DNA from: Monomorium pharaonis
Taxonomy: Eukaryota; Arthropoda; Insecta; Hymenoptera; Formicidae
Reading direction: 5' to 3'
DNA length: 64,000 nt
Assembly (NCBI RefSeq): GCF_013373865.1
Contig: NC_050470.1
Coordinates: forward strand, 248,001 to 312,000
In this document: piece after piece, positions 39,990-54,191 of the stretch
How positions within the stretch are numbered: the first letter of the stretch is position 1
How the letters are laid out: every line of letters starts with the position of its first letter
Notes under the pieces: model-generated
The model's input: the letters and a program-made list of their open reading frames with translations, nothing else
The model's database searches: none
Told to the model about the DNA's origin: nothing
Position numbers and translations under genes: made by a program

Positions 39990-42310
39990 ATATGAGTTTG
40001 TGTGTGTATGTGTGAAGGAAATTTTAAATGGGAACGAAGAGCGAGTTTAACACGCACCCTACCACTCTCAGGGTATAGCCCACGGCTAACATCCATGTCG
40101 TGTCGACCATATATTCCACGTATTTTCACTGACGATTATTTTACACGTCAGAAAAATCTGTATCTGATAATCGATGCATAACAATGCTGATCCATCCTTA
40201 ACTCAATATCTATCTGATCTGATTTAACAACATATGTCGGCTTGCTTGCCATTTTAAATTGTTTTAACTAATGATACCAGATCGAGGGTTTTTACGAAAA
40301 TTTAATAAACGAAGTTTATCCTATATATACATAATCAATCTGATCTCACGCGTCAAATAAACGCTATGTAGAAAATAATTACAAAACAGAAAAATTAAGA
40401 GTATATCCGATATACTTATATCCGAGTACATATATACTTATATTTTATACAGGGACATAAGACAAAGAGATTATGTAGAAACTAATGTAAAAATTAAAAT
40501 AATATTAAGCGTAAATTACAGATAAATTATTGCTATAAAATAAGAAACAGTAATATCCACTGCAGTATGTCAAAGAATAATATAACAAATTTAAACTTTA
40601 TAAAAAGAGGTTAATTGTACGATAAATTAAAAAAAAAACGTGTACATAACATGTGTATTAAATAATTCCAAAATCAGATTTCTTTTTAAAATTATTTTGT
40701 ATAATGTATAAACAAAGGATATATGAATGTGTCAAAAATTCCTATAAAAAGAGTGACTCTTATAAACGCACCTTGATATTGAACATTGAATAATTTAGCG
40801 GGTACTTTATTTTATATAAAACATTATCTCGATCTTTTCTGTTAAATACTCTAACTTTTTAAAGCAATATGCATACTGTGTATAATATTACAAGTCGCAT
40901 ATTTGAAAAATCAAATACATTTTTACATGAAATATATCTCACGTTTTCTCTTCTTCTCCTTGTTTAATTATTACGCGCGTAATAATTGCGGCTTTAATAT
41001 TTCCCGGATTTTCGGATGCGAAAATAATAGAGTGCGAGCAAAATCAATCGTGAAATATATGAAGCGCTGAATAAATTGAAACATTATCCAAAATGTATTA
41101 ATATCACGCGCGTCCACGGAAATACTTGGATTTGCGTTCCCGCGTTACCGCGAAGTAACTTATGTTTCACTACTGCCTGGGAATTAATTAAAATAGTCAT
41201 CTATATATACGCACACATGTAATTGTATCTCTCCAAACATTATACGCGAGTGTCCCAGAAAACACGTATGTGTCATTTAGACGCAATCAGCCGGATATGC
41301 TGCGACAGCAATGCAAGGGACGTGATATAATTTTCAAGAGCATATCGTTTTAGTTTTACATACCGGAGACTGTGAAAGATATTTGCATAATTTATTATTT
41401 AAAGGTAATCGTATAAAAAATATAAACGTTTTTCGTCAATCTTAATCTAAAAAAAAAATATATATATATATAAAACAAACTTAAAAAATCATTAAATTGG
41501 TATAACAAACATAGCATAAGTCAGGCTAAAGTTTCTTGTTGGATAAAGTACTTTAATTGTCACTTATTATATCGAATTCAGAAGAAATTAGTCATGGACG
41601 CAAAAATTCAAAGATGTTCGTCTACGTAGAGTATGCGGAAAATGCCTGGCGCGTGTCGAAACTTTACATCGTCTTTTCGAGGCATCCGATAAATATCTTG
41701 GGATAAGTAAATCCATTAATTTAATAGCCTCGTAATTTAATACATTTACGACAATTAAGTTACGATTAGCTTGTTACTCGTAAAATCCTGTGGTATCGTT
41801 GTGCGTAGATATAAGTATTATTTTAATGAAATATTATGTCGTTAAAAGGACAAGAGTAGACGTTTGTAACAGCGACGAAAAAGTCACAAAACACGTAAAC
41901 CACTTTATAATAGCGCGCGCGCATACAATTAGTCGCGGATCTCTAATTTACACGTTTACGCAATTCAACGCGCGATAATTAATTGCTTTAAATCCGTGAT
42001 AATTTACGCCGCCACATTTCGAAACAACGATCGTTCTACATGATTGAAAATGGGGAAAAGGTGTCCACTATTAAAATATACAAACAAATTGTTTGCCAAT
42101 TTATTTTCTTTTGTAATGTGAAACTATAGAATAACACTTACAAATTAAAAAAGAAAACCACAATAAAAAATATATGATTACATACACACGCGTGCACGTT
42201 TATACGTGTATTACAGCTATATAGAAGTACATTTTATTAAATAGAAGATAGGGCATTTTTAAATTACAATAGTATTACGTTTAACTTAAATTAAATGTAT
42301 TATTAAAAGG

Positions 42311-42315
<5 letters not shown>

Positions 42316-42353
<38 letters not shown>
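42316..42353. repeat. (AT)n microsatellite
   Basis: About 18 AT units. Confidence 0.9.
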
Positions 42354-42358
<5 letters not shown>

Positions 42359-43213
42359 ATTTTGTGGCAAAAAATTTGTTCATTTAATCTTATTAATTAA
42401 TTGATATTATACATTTTATATAATTATAGTATAATTATGGAAAAACAAGTGCATTATACATGCGTACATTCTTACAAATTACACTGTAGCACATCAAATT
42501 GCTATTCAATCCATTTAACAATGTCATGTACGTGATTTTGATAATGACCAAGATTTCGACGCGTACTAATTAGAAGTAATACTTCCCTTGCAAATGAAAA
42601 CACGTGGGAAAATCACAGAGAAAAGCAATTATTCGCAAATCACTGATACACAATTTTGCATCGAATCTCAATGCGCATTATGTTTCCCAAAAGGATTACG
42701 TACGTTCCGACAACGAATCCGAATTAATTAATCTGGCTAATTCGCGAGGCGCAATACGAGGCCAAATGGTGTCGAAACAGAAAGATTTATTTTCAGCGCA
42801 CATCGCGAGAACGGGAAGGCAATCACCATCGTGATAATTGAATTTTTATAATGATAGAAATTCTGTCGTTTCTCTCGCTTGTCGAATAAGCGTTTATTTG
42901 CCAACGCGTTTTATGTAATATATCCGAATAATTCGTTTTTTTTGGTAAAGAATCCCCCTGTATATCCACTTTCTAAATTAAATGCCATCTCGAGTATTAT
43001 TTTTGACAACAAACAAAAATTTTGTTCTCCCTCTTTTTCTCTTTTTCGTCAATTTTCGATCAACCAATGCTCTTCAATGCGTCTTCTTTAAATCACGATG
43101 TGGTCGGGTATTCGCGAAAAATGTTTGTATCTATCAACGTTTATCTATGATTGATAAATTTCGATCCGATGCGTAACGACACGAAGCACAATGCGGCAGT
43201 CCGGCGATGATAC

Positions 43214-43215
<2 letters not shown>

Positions 43216-43265
<50 letters not shown>
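43216..43265. repeat. (GA)n microsatellite
   Basis: About 24 uninterrupted GA units. Confidence 0.95.
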
Positions 43266-43268
<3 letters not shown>

Positions 43269-46200
43269 ACGTAGCGGGATACCTCGGGACGCTACGGGGG
43301 AAGAGAGGAATACGAGCCATCGAAAACGGACTATTGGTCCAGTGGCACAATTCGTGCGCTTTTTCTCACGGCTATATACATGTGTGCGCTGCAAATCGAA
43401 ATTCTATCTCTCGATGTTGCGTAGGAGGGAGTAGAAAGTGGTGGATCGGTAGAGAGTGCATGCGAACATCGTATTCGATGACGATACCTGGCCTCGTATG
43501 TACATAAACGGGCCGTGCGTGTGTACGTGTGCGTATGCGTACGCGCGTGTGTGTGTGTATATGCGTATATGCTGGTATGCTGCAACTGAAACCAAATTCG
43601 ACTGCAGAGAGGCTAAAGGGCTTTTTTATACGTTGCAAACCAACCGTATGCACGACGCGAAATAAACGACAATGTGTGAGCCACATTTCCTTTCCTCCCG
43701 TATGGTCCGCAAGCACGCGGAGTCTGTTGTCTCACTGTAGAAGAATCGGCGAATTTTTAACAATCGTTGTTTAAACGAAGATAACGAACTGCAATACACG
43801 AGAGATGGCCGATGATTTTTTTTCTATTTTTCGAAAATTTATTTTTTGTTGTTGTTGTAGCACTCTTTTATTACGCAGCGTTGGTACGTAATTTTTAGCG
43901 TTATTAATCATCAATTAGAAAAACATTCGTCATTTTAGTGATAGTATTTTGTAAATATCTACATTACATTATCATACGGTATTGAGTATTTCACGATATT
44001 TCGAAAAATTGTGCGATTGATTTCAAAATAAGCTCAAAAATAAAATAGCAAATTATAGAGATCGTAAATACAATTTTTTCTTTTAAACGGTTTTTTTCAG
44101 TGAGATATATGCGAGCAGAATTCAAGAAGTGTGAAAAATGTACGTATATATCTCACGAGGCCGAGGTGAATACCAGGGTGCATAATTATCGGTCTACCTC
44201 GCAGCAGATTTTTACGTAGGATACAAAATCAGACATCCGACGAGATGTCGTATTTCCGCCTCGGACATTTTTCTATACGATATCGCCACACGATATTTCA
44301 TTTTTAATCGTCGACAGTACGACGTCGAATCGGGTCAATCGGCTTTTCTTTCTAGCAGCGTTTCACTCCGCCGTGACGTTCAATTTCCTTCGTGTAGTCG
44401 TTATCGCTGTATTCAAAAGACGAGCATGTACGTGTACTACCGTAACGACGTGTATGGAAAGCTTCACGCATGTATGCGGATACGATATTGACACGTCGGT
44501 CATCTAGTAAAAAAAAAACTCAACCGGACGATAGTAAAGATCTCCCGTACGTGTGCAACCAATCTACATTTAATATTTACATATTATATTATGCATAATT
44601 TCAGACATGAAAAGTGGATTATATTATGATTTCTTATTGTAACTAACGTGCAAAGTTATTCTCGATTGATTTAATCGAAATTAATATTTAAAAGCTATGT
44701 GTATTGTACTTCAGTCCGTTATTATACGTTTTTAATTAATTTGTGTAACATAGTTAAATCGCTTGTATTAACAGATATTATACGAGATGATTATTTGAAT
44801 CTTTTTTTCTACTTATAATATTATTTATTCTAAATATAAAACCAATGTTAGAAAATCTCGATAGTAATAATAAAAATAGATTCAAAGCTTTGTAACTTGT
44901 GTAAATCACTAATCAAATCAAGATGAATGACAGATTGCGAATTTTCGAAAAATAGTTAATAATTTCAAGTAGATATGTCACAATATCAAACTATATATCG
45001 AAAATATTAGTCAGGTTAATGAAAAATAAAATAGGTTTTTATGCTGTAATAAAGAGCGTGAATTTTACAATCTTACATATTTGGGGTGAGAATGTTAAGG
45101 GAGGATCTTTTTATAATATCAAAAATGACGACAATAACTATCGGTGGTAACCCTGTGCCGGGGTACAGAGTGCGAGTGACAGTGTTCCCTATAAATTTGC
45201 AAGAGGAGACTTTCGTATTCGCTTCGTAGCTTATCTCGCGACGCGAGATGCCGACGAGCCGTGCTTCGTGCTTCGTGTTCCGTGTTCGTACGCCTTATCT
45301 CGATCGCAAGATTCGACTAGAAGGGTTTGTACATACGGATGACGTGTGGGTGGCTCATATCGAACTATGCAAAGTTACGCCGTCACGTCGAGAAGAGGAG
45401 GAATAGACGAGGAGCCGGAGGAGTGGAAGAGAGCGGGAAAGGAAAAGCAATGTGCGAGTATCGGTTCGGTTTCCGATGCTTGTCGCGAAGAAAAGTCTAC
45501 GAGACTCGAAATAACGATAAATCTCCACGGTAGACTACAGCATTTGAAGCTAATTCGCTTCGAATCGATAAACAAGGAATTGAACGTGACATGAATAGCG
45601 GATTATACGCCATACGCATATATACTTTTTGTCATTTAATAAGATAATAAGGACATATGAGATCTCGGCATCCTAAAGTTGTCTGTTTTTTACTGACATT
45701 CCCTCTTTTAGACTAATCTTTTAATTGACTTTGTAGAATTGTAAAAGTTATTTACAGAATTAAAGTATGCACAAAAATGTATAGGAGAATAATCAAGTTT
45801 ATATCAGAAACAAAAAATAGATATTGTGTATCTCTTTTTTGTTATTGACATAAAATTGTTCTTTGTTCTCTTTATTTTTATGTGTACTTGGACTGTAAAC
45901 GAAGTAAGTCAATTTTAATATTCATTACCTTTTAATATATTTTATCTATTCTTAATCAATTCTTTAACTTATTCTTTCGACGATAATATAATTGCGAAAT
46001 GCTTAATGAGAATTTAATGTATTTGGGACAAAGGAAAAGAGCCCATATTGTCGTTTCCTCACTTATAATCCAAACATAGCCGTACTTAAACGATATTAAA
46101 GTCCTTTCGCTTGATAAAAGCCAGCCTGAGCGGTGGACGTAACAAATGGCAATTTTTCGCGAGAAAAAAATCTTCATCTTTCGATAAAACAACGCTTTTA

Positions 46201-47793
46201 TTCTTGGCTCCTATCTTGGCCCGTTTCTGTGAAGAGATTGTACGCAAAGGATCAAAAAGTTACGAGATAAAATTCCAGAACAAGTAGCCTCCCCGGCTGT
46301 TTTATGTTGTATTAAAATCTCTTCGATTAATTTTCCCTTCAATGTTGTCTATCTGTCCCGCGAAAACCGAGCGAGAGCTACTGAAGCTTCAACTTGCACC
46401 ATGTCCTCTATTTTATTTTCCTCTTATTATTACTTTTTTCTTTCTAAAAAACGACTGACAACCGTTATATCATAATTACGCTGCCACCTCGCCGGTGAGT
46501 AGAAATTCATTATTCTTATTACATAATTACGATGCTATCTGCACTCTCTTGTTATCATACTTGCGTCAGAAAGAAGGTATCACACCATTCTGCGCACAAG
46601 CCTTTTACTCTTTATCCGTACGTATTGCGCTCTACCCCCCCCCCCCTCCCATCTCTCCTCTCTTCCTTCTCCACTCTCCCTACATACTGCACACACACAC
46701 ACATACACACACTGTATAAATGTATGTGTTAAAATCAATTATGAGAAAGATAAAAAAAGTAAAGAACGTAAATGTCTATTAGAATTAGTAAAAATATATC
46801 CATCAAAATGTGGCACAATCTTTTTATATTTTTATTTCTAATACTCTCTTTGCTTTTTTCTCTTTACTTCCATCATTTTCATTGGTGGCTATTACTGTGT
46901 TCTTGTAACCTTGGGAACTTTTCGAGATGCGTTAAATAGCCAGAATAAAAACTTCGCGATCTCATTACCGTAATTCCTAATTTTGGAAAGATTTTAGTCA
47001 TTAAAAAAAAAATAAATAAACGAAACAACCATAAAGTAGAAGCAAATTTATTTCATGTAAGTTCCATGAACATTTAACAATTCATAATTTTAAACTAGAG
47101 ATCGTAGATTAAAACACACTCAACTTATTACATAATATGATTTATATAAATATATAATACATTTATTAAATATACGTCTCGCGTTTTCATTCAAATAAAC
47201 AATCTGAATTTGATAGAAAACGTAAGCATCAATAAGAAGAAATTCGAAAGTGGTTTCTTGTAGATTTACGAAGAATTTATTGCTTCTCGTACAATCCCAC
47301 GTACTGTTGTTACAGTTCGGAACCGAAATGACTGTTTGCTTGGTCATTCGCACGGCAGCCACAGTTCATGGAAGTAAATTAAAATCCCTGTGAGATATTT
47401 TGGTAAAACGTATAGGATTTTAGAAAAAATAGAGTGGAAGAATCGCACAAACATTAGATGTAATCTGTATGCACAAAGAGCTCCAGAAAAACAACTCTTG
47501 AAAATTATTTGACATGGTACAAAATTATTTTTGCAGAGTAAGAATTGTATAATAACAAAAGGAAATAACAAAAGAAATGTCATAGTAGTAACCATATACT
47601 AAATATTGTAATTACATTAAATGTTTGGAATAACATATAAAAATGATGTATTTGAAACTTTATTGCGTTAATTTTTGCGTTTGGTTTATGCATGTCATTC
47701 ATCGTTTTAATTCAAAAAATAACTTTAACGATAACTTGAGGAAGCAAAAATGTATTTTCAGTGATTCGTAGTTATAATTTTGCAATTGAACAA

Positions 47794-47795
<2 letters not shown>

Positions 47796-47859
<64 letters not shown>
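47796..47859. repeat. (CT)n microsatellite
   Basis: About 31 CT units. Confidence 0.95.
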
Positions 47860-47861
<2 letters not shown>

Positions 47862-50800
47862 ATTTCTCTCTTAATGTACACTGAGAGAAACGTAAGAAGT
47901 TTTAATTTAAAATGCGAAATCCCGATACACTACAGGCTTAAGCATAATTTATATGTACCATACGTCCTCGGAGGATTGAGCAGAAACACCGAGAAATACC
48001 CCCGAGCGAATCCACACCGCAAGCAGCAGCGTCCCTGCAGAGGTGGATTTTGCCCCCTACTCCCCTCCCCCTCCGGTTTTCTTCGTTCGCTTAGGTTCTT
48101 CGTTAGCGGTTTCGAGGGCGAAGTGCCGCGGAGTTAGCTAATTGGTTGAACGCCTCAGGCGGCTACTCCCTGAATCCACGATATATACCAAATCCTTCCG
48201 CGACCGCGCCCCCAACTATCCCGTATTTTCTCCTATCCTGACTCAATCCTAGCTCCATTTCGTATCTTCGTATCTCGGTACCTCGAACGGCGTTAGAAGA
48301 AAGAAGAGGTGGAGGAGAGAGTATACGATTGTACACTTTCCGCGAGATTACGAAATCGCATTTTCGGCGTACGCACGCGAATCTACGGTTCTACGGGAAA
48401 AGCCGGAAATGTTTTCGGGAACCCGAGTTTATCTTGGAAAGTTTTCGCCGGTCCTGTCCGAGGATAAGAACGCGAAATCCAAGATCTCGCGTTGGTGACA
48501 ATGAGAAGCCTCCTCTCCACTCGATATCCCTACCGTTCACCAATTTCGCCGCAAGAGAATTGCCGCAAGATATCGCGAACGATCTCAAGTTGTCGCAGTA
48601 AATATCGGGACCATTATCTACTATAATGCCTGAAAGCTTGAAAGGGAGGTGGATATAACGATCTTTAACGTAACGATAGTTCACTTAACTTTATTTGTAC
48701 ATATGTGCACCAATGCCGATCCGTTTCTGTCAAAGAGTTAAGAAAGAAACATATCGGCATAATTTCCTTCACTTTTACAATCTGATGCAACTGTAGGTGG
48801 AGAAATCAAAGGAGAGTTTTCATAAAAATGCTATTCAAAGGCTAGCATTGATCGCGACCTTCTTACTTTCGATGTTAAGCATCTGAAGGTAATCGAACCT
48901 TGTCTTAAAACTCCATTAACCAACGTGAAGTCCATTAAAAATTTTTTTAAGGAATTTTTTCCTATCGATTTGTTATCCCCTTGAATACGTAATACGCCGG
49001 GAATATTACATAACTTTGTTATTAAGTCTCCTAACTTTTTCACTACGAGCAAAATTAACATAAAACTCTCCGGAAAAAATCTACAACTGCGCGAGAAAAC
49101 GCGCGATTAATGCATTCTGCGTTCAACAATCGGATGAGAACGTCAAATATCCTTTTTTTATAAAGCTAAAGCACGATCGCGCGATGTTCATTGGGTATCA
49201 GCGCATTCTCGCGGTGAGATATGTACGAGGCGACGCTTAATTTTCATTCGCGTCGTTTTTTCGTCATGGCTCGTCGTTTCTCATTCGCGCGCGCGTAGAG
49301 TATATCGCGATTTAGTACGTTGTGTCGGGTAATAAATACGGCAAGTATGCGCGAAGACACGCGGGCCGGTCGGGGCACGACAAGTATTTATCGCCGCAAG
49401 AATATCGATCGCGCTTTCGCGGACAGCGTTATTATCGCCCGACGTACGTCGGACGCTCGTCGGGAAGGGGGGGGGGAGAAAGGGATTTTCCCGGGGAGAA
49501 ACTGCGTTTTCGTTTTAATCGAAATGCGATGCACGCATTCGTGTAATTTCGTAATCACCTCGCGCGCAACGAAGCGGCGTGGGCGGAAGGGAGAAAGGGG
49601 GTGAAGGGACAATGGGTCGGGGTTGAATTGAAAAACACGGCTACCCGGTTCAATCTGACCGGATAAAAAACTGGCGGGCGTGTAAAGTTTCGTCGTCGCG
49701 AGAATGATGCGATAAACGATCGCGCGCCGCCCGGCGTTAACGCGTTTAAACGTTTTTAACGATAATCTGCATAACGCACGACGAACACGATATACGCGTC
49801 GGACGCGAAAGTTCAAAAGCTTGAAAGGGAGTGAACGCGCTATGTAACGCGCTGCGTATAATTACCGCGAATTGATTGCCGCGCGGGAATAACCGGGGTC
49901 GTTTATAAATTCAATGCGAATATTCATCGTGCGTTTATATCGGCGAACGGGAGATTGTAGCCGCCAATTAGTCGGATGCGCGGACTTCTGTATTAGTTCT
50001 TTGTACAACTGTAGAGCCGGAAACACAGCTCGTCGACCAGTGATTGAAACGCGAGCTTTTCGCACTCTTTTGCTCCAACTCGGATTTTCGACATCGCAAA
50101 AGAGCGGCTCTTACTCCAATCGTTTGTCCTCCATTGACCATGATTAAATTCGACGGCTATTCGACATAAAATAACACTTGTTATTTTACATTGAAATACG
50201 CACAAGGTATTAACAGGTTATAAAATTATAAGTAAAATTCTTCTTTTCCTGCTCTTCCCCGAAATGTTTTTAGCGTGACAAAACTACTACAGCTACATAT
50301 TCTGTTTTAGAATACATCGATACTATTATATTTTATTTCTCTTTTTTTTAACAAACGTCAGTTAAGTAATAATAAATTGCAATAATTTTTGTAAAATTTA
50401 TCATGATGGGGAATTTACATTATTTTTCAGTAAGTCTTTTACTCAGCTTCTGTGTTATGCGCTCGAACTGTTTGCACATTGTTAAAATTCTTCAGAAATT
50501 CGATTAAAAAATATTACAGTAAAATTTTTTATTTTTCTAAATATATTTAAAAGTTTTTAATTTAATTTAATATTTCATGTGTTTGGCAAAATAACAAAAT
50601 GTTTAATTTACTTTATAAAATTTATTAATTTAAAAAATAAAATTAATAAAGAGGTCGTAACTTGATGGAACCATGAACGGCAAACCGATCCATGGTAACA
50701 CTCTGCGTGCCGTCTGCCAATAATAAGAAAAGTCGAAACATTATTGACTAAAGATAAAATAGAACAATTTAAATATAGCACAAAAATACATATATTTATA

Positions 50801-53463
50801 AAAATGTTACATACATATAATTATGGTATACGTATAATTACGGTATAAAAAATTTAACATATAAAAGTAATAAAATTTTTACAGCAAATAAACTAAAGAA
50901 AAACAGAATGAATTAGTTTTTTGATATCATGGTAGATGACACTGTAATCTTTTCCTCTACTTGAGTATACACGTGAGAGGGATAACGTTAGATAAGAACA
51001 GACAATGTAACCATATATATTATCGAATTATTTTCCTGTCCCTGAATTTTTTACATCTGCCGTCGATAGGTGACTAAAATATACTATATTAAAATTTGAA
51101 TTAAAAATTACGAATAAATTATGATTTTTCTCAGCACATTTAACATTTCTTTACTCTCAAATTATTTGCTTATCCGCTTGAAATTAGCCCTTCCCACACA
51201 ACCGCTTTTACATGTTCAAAGGGTAAAAGCGAAAGGGTCAGGTACGAGCGAAAAGTGTAATAATGCGTGATCGAACAAAGCGGAGCCTGACACGAAACGC
51301 AGCGCATGACCACGCGGTGGCACACCGATAACACGCTCGAATAATAAGGATAGCGCCCATAGAGGATACAGGGTTGGATACGCACGCGTGAGCTCGCGTT
51401 CGGGGTCCGTCTTCCGTTTCCAGTCCGGTCACTATGACGCACGATGTGGAACCGAGTCGAGACACAGTAGACTATGACGGTTCTAGCGCGCTAAAAATTT
51501 ATTGCAGATAGATGGCAACTATAGACTCACAATCGCGCTCATTAAACGATTTTAAATAAATTCAGCTTTAAGAGGATGCTAAACTGCCCGTCAAATTTGA
51601 TCGAGGTCGACACGATATTTTATCACCCATATAAATTTTTCCTCAACAAGTTGAATCTATTATATCACTATTATAATCATACGCGCGGTGATCAGCGATG
51701 ATTATAACGTTGATATACGCATTAAGTAACGTCATACATATAAGTTTCATTTTACTTTTATTCCTATGTTATTATTCGCGCGTGCACATAACTAGTTAGT
51801 TACATTTTCATAAGAACATCATAATTTAACAATCGCCATTATAATCGACTGTCGAACTTTCAGCTAAGGGCAATTTTACTTTTACAGCTCCTCATCATCT
51901 TTTTTGTAACGAACACGTGGTTAATTCTGAGAGAGAAAACTATATAATACTTATACGATCCTTAAACAACTCTAATTTGCGTAATAATTGTCACATTTTT
52001 GACTTATCAGACTTTTATATTTACATAGGCGGTCTTACGAATACATAAATTATTACCGAGTAGGAAAAAAATAATTTTTAACGGGTTAATTTCGCATTAT
52101 CTCGCGGCGTTCCGCGTCCTGAACGTTCACTCTATTTACCGCGCGCACTTTCTTTCCGCGCCGCGTACTTCGTCGTCGCGCCGCACTACTTCTCGAACAT
52201 AAGCCCCTTTTTGCGAAAAAAACTGACATTTCTTCTTTCAGCGAAAGAATTTGATGACCACTTTTACAGCAGATTTTTGTAGATTTTTCATGCAGTTGCA
52301 TTGTGTGTTTCTAATAACTTTCTCCCATTGCGTATTAACTTGAGCTGCCGTATGGTGCAATAATACAAGTATTACAGTCGTACTTCATAGGTTTTTGTTA
52401 TAAAAGATAATAAAAGAATTTATCTTTCAACAATTTAATACTTATATTAATAATGATTCTCTTTCATTTATCAAGGATATAATAAATAGTTTACGTATAA
52501 ATTTATTTATAACGTATAACGCTAAATGTTTCTATACCGGAAGATAATATTCTATATATATTATATATTTATATATATGATCTTACACATATATGGGCTA
52601 TTTTTTTTTAGGTGAGTTTAAAAAGTTTGCAATAAGATATTTTATAGACGATTATACACTGGCTCATTAATGACTGAAAATTAAACAGTTGTTTAATTTT
52701 CAATCGTTTACTCGATAGAAATTATTCAGAATACAATTAATAAACGGATATTAAATAATAATAAGTCTGGCGAGAAAAAAGGACTCGAGTGGGTGGAATA
52801 GTTCAACGATCGACCACAAAGAGCGCTGCGTCGGTTACGTGGAGAGATACGATCCTTTGAACTCGAAGGCGGCTCATTCGGTCGGTGTTTACCGCTACCG
52901 AGTAGATCGTGCGCACCTTTACGCGATTGTAATCATCGTCAGCTACGTCAGTGACAAGTATTTTGTTCGTCAAATTTTGTGGCAGCAAAGACGACTCATC
53001 GAGTGACATTGCGCGACGCAAAGTGAACCGACAGAGTGTTCAATTATTAAAAAAAAAAAAAAAAGTTTGAATTTAATAAATAAAAACATGAAAAAAAGAT
53101 TTTATATGATATTAAAAGACTCGTGTTGTTTCCGCTAAGAAACCATTGGTTTTCGCTGCGAGAACGTGACGAGCCGATAGCATTGGTGAAAGCACTCGGG
53201 ATCATTTCGATCGGCCCGCGGACTTTCGCGCGGTTAGGCACGGTAATAAAATGCGAGCCTCGGGCATGCTCGCGCCGCTTCAACGGATTTCCGAACGGGA
53301 GTGAACGTTCCGTGATTACGAGTGATTTACCACGATCGATCGTCGATGGCGAAATCTGAGGCAGAGAATGGTGCGTTTATCTACGAGCGGGATCTATGAC
53401 TTGGAGAACGTATAGCGCGGGTGTATATCGCGCTTTGCCAATTGTGTTCGATCTTGGAGCGTG

Positions 53464-53481
53464 CACGTGTTTCTTCACGTG
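53464..53481. promoter_or_regulatory. Paired CACGTG E-boxes upstream of the adhesion gene ATG
   Basis: Two perfect CACGTG hexamers start at 53464 and 53476, 12 bp apart, about 330 bp upstream of the ATG in a CpG-rich stretch (52790-53600). Paired E-boxes of this type bind bHLH factors such as Max/Myc or Clock/Cycle. Use in this gene is inference. Confidence 0.35.
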
Positions 53482-53616
53482 TTGCCGCTCACGCAGATCA
53501 TTTTTTTCGAAGGACGTGAGCCGAAAGGATCACTGCAGCTTTAAGAGTCTATAAGGAATTCCCGCAAACACATTCGAACCTAATCCCCATAAATATATTC
53601 GACCGTGCACTTAAAA

Positions 53617-53766
53617 ATGCGCAGATTTGTAAGCCATTGGATTATCAGTGTGCTCACATAAATCTCTAAATTCGTGCATCTTTCCATCTACGCAAGTCGT
53701 ACATCGGAAGATAGCCATTCTCGAAAACGAATCTTCTTTCCCTACCGTTAATCGACGATGTCTTGA
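53617..53766 (+). promoter_or_regulatory. Two short upstream ORFs before the adhesion gene ATG
   Basis: If this sequence is in the mature 5' UTR, it contains an ATG at 53617 with a stop at 53659-53661 (14 codons) and a minimal ATG-TCT-TGA at 53758-53766. Both end before the main ATG at 53801 and could reduce its translation. Whether they are exonic is unknown. Confidence 0.3.
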
Positions 53767-53800
53767 TCGAGTCGATCGCAAGTCTTCTGGTCCTGCAAAG

Positions 53801-54191
53801 ATGATGCACGATCACTTGATCCGTCTACCGATATTCCCCCTCCTCATCCTCCTCCACGTCTGCATTTTTCACTCCTTCGTCTTCGGCGAGCAATATTTTA
53901 TCGAGCAGCCGCAGCTCTATCAGGAAGTGTCATCCGGGCATGATGTCAAGCTGCGTTGCGTAGTGAAAAACAAAGACGGCTTATGCCATTGGCAGAAGGA
54001 CGGGAAACCGGTACAAGTATATCCTGGCAAGTACGAGTGGGTGGATAACCGCGACAGCGGCGACTGCTCGCTTACGATAAAAGAAGCTAATCTTCTCTTC
54101 GATGACGGCTTTTGGGAGTGCCAGGTCACTTCCAGCCACTTTACCCGCCAGGACTCGCTCACGTCCGACAAGGCCAGACTGCTCGTGAGGG
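53801..54191 (+). CDS. Adhesion gene exon 1: signal peptide and Ig1
   Basis: Encodes residues 1-130 plus the first base of codon 131. It carries the signal peptide and the whole first Ig domain, which has four cysteines (C53, C62, C89, C107). The donor is GTGAGA right after ...LLVR. The intron of 584 bp that follows is plain AT-rich DNA. Transcript sequence upstream of the ATG probably reaches well into the region before 53801, but its start or acceptor is not defined. Confidence 0.88.

Larger units (their letters stand above)
39036..53600. other. Gene-free stretch E, upstream of the adhesion gene
   Basis: AT-rich DNA with CpG-rich blocks at about 39130-39430, 43170-43700, 44150-44500, 45200-45590, 48000-48620, 49080-50140, 51180-51480, 52080-52210 and 52790-53600. 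The last lies next to the adhesion-gene start and is the best candidate for its promoter. Open frames are short and featureless. Confidence 0.55.

Noticed and set aside
48880..48910. tRNA B-box-like sequence on - (GGTTCGATTACC)
   Set aside because: No matching A-box or cloverleaf arms could be drawn around it.
48831..49061. 76-codon minus-strand frame with a faint resemblance to a reverse-transcriptase motif (NGVLRQGS)
   Set aside because: Too short, lacks catalytic motifs such as YxDD, and has no flanking element structure.
49320..49816. Overlapping Arg-rich frames on both strands
   Set aside because: They come from CpG-rich sequence with few stops; opposite frames are equally open and none has a domain.
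53648..53800. In-frame N-terminal extension of the adhesion protein from a GTG at 53648
   Set aside because: It has no ATG and would bury the signal peptide; the ATG at 53801 is immediately followed by the hydrophobic leader.
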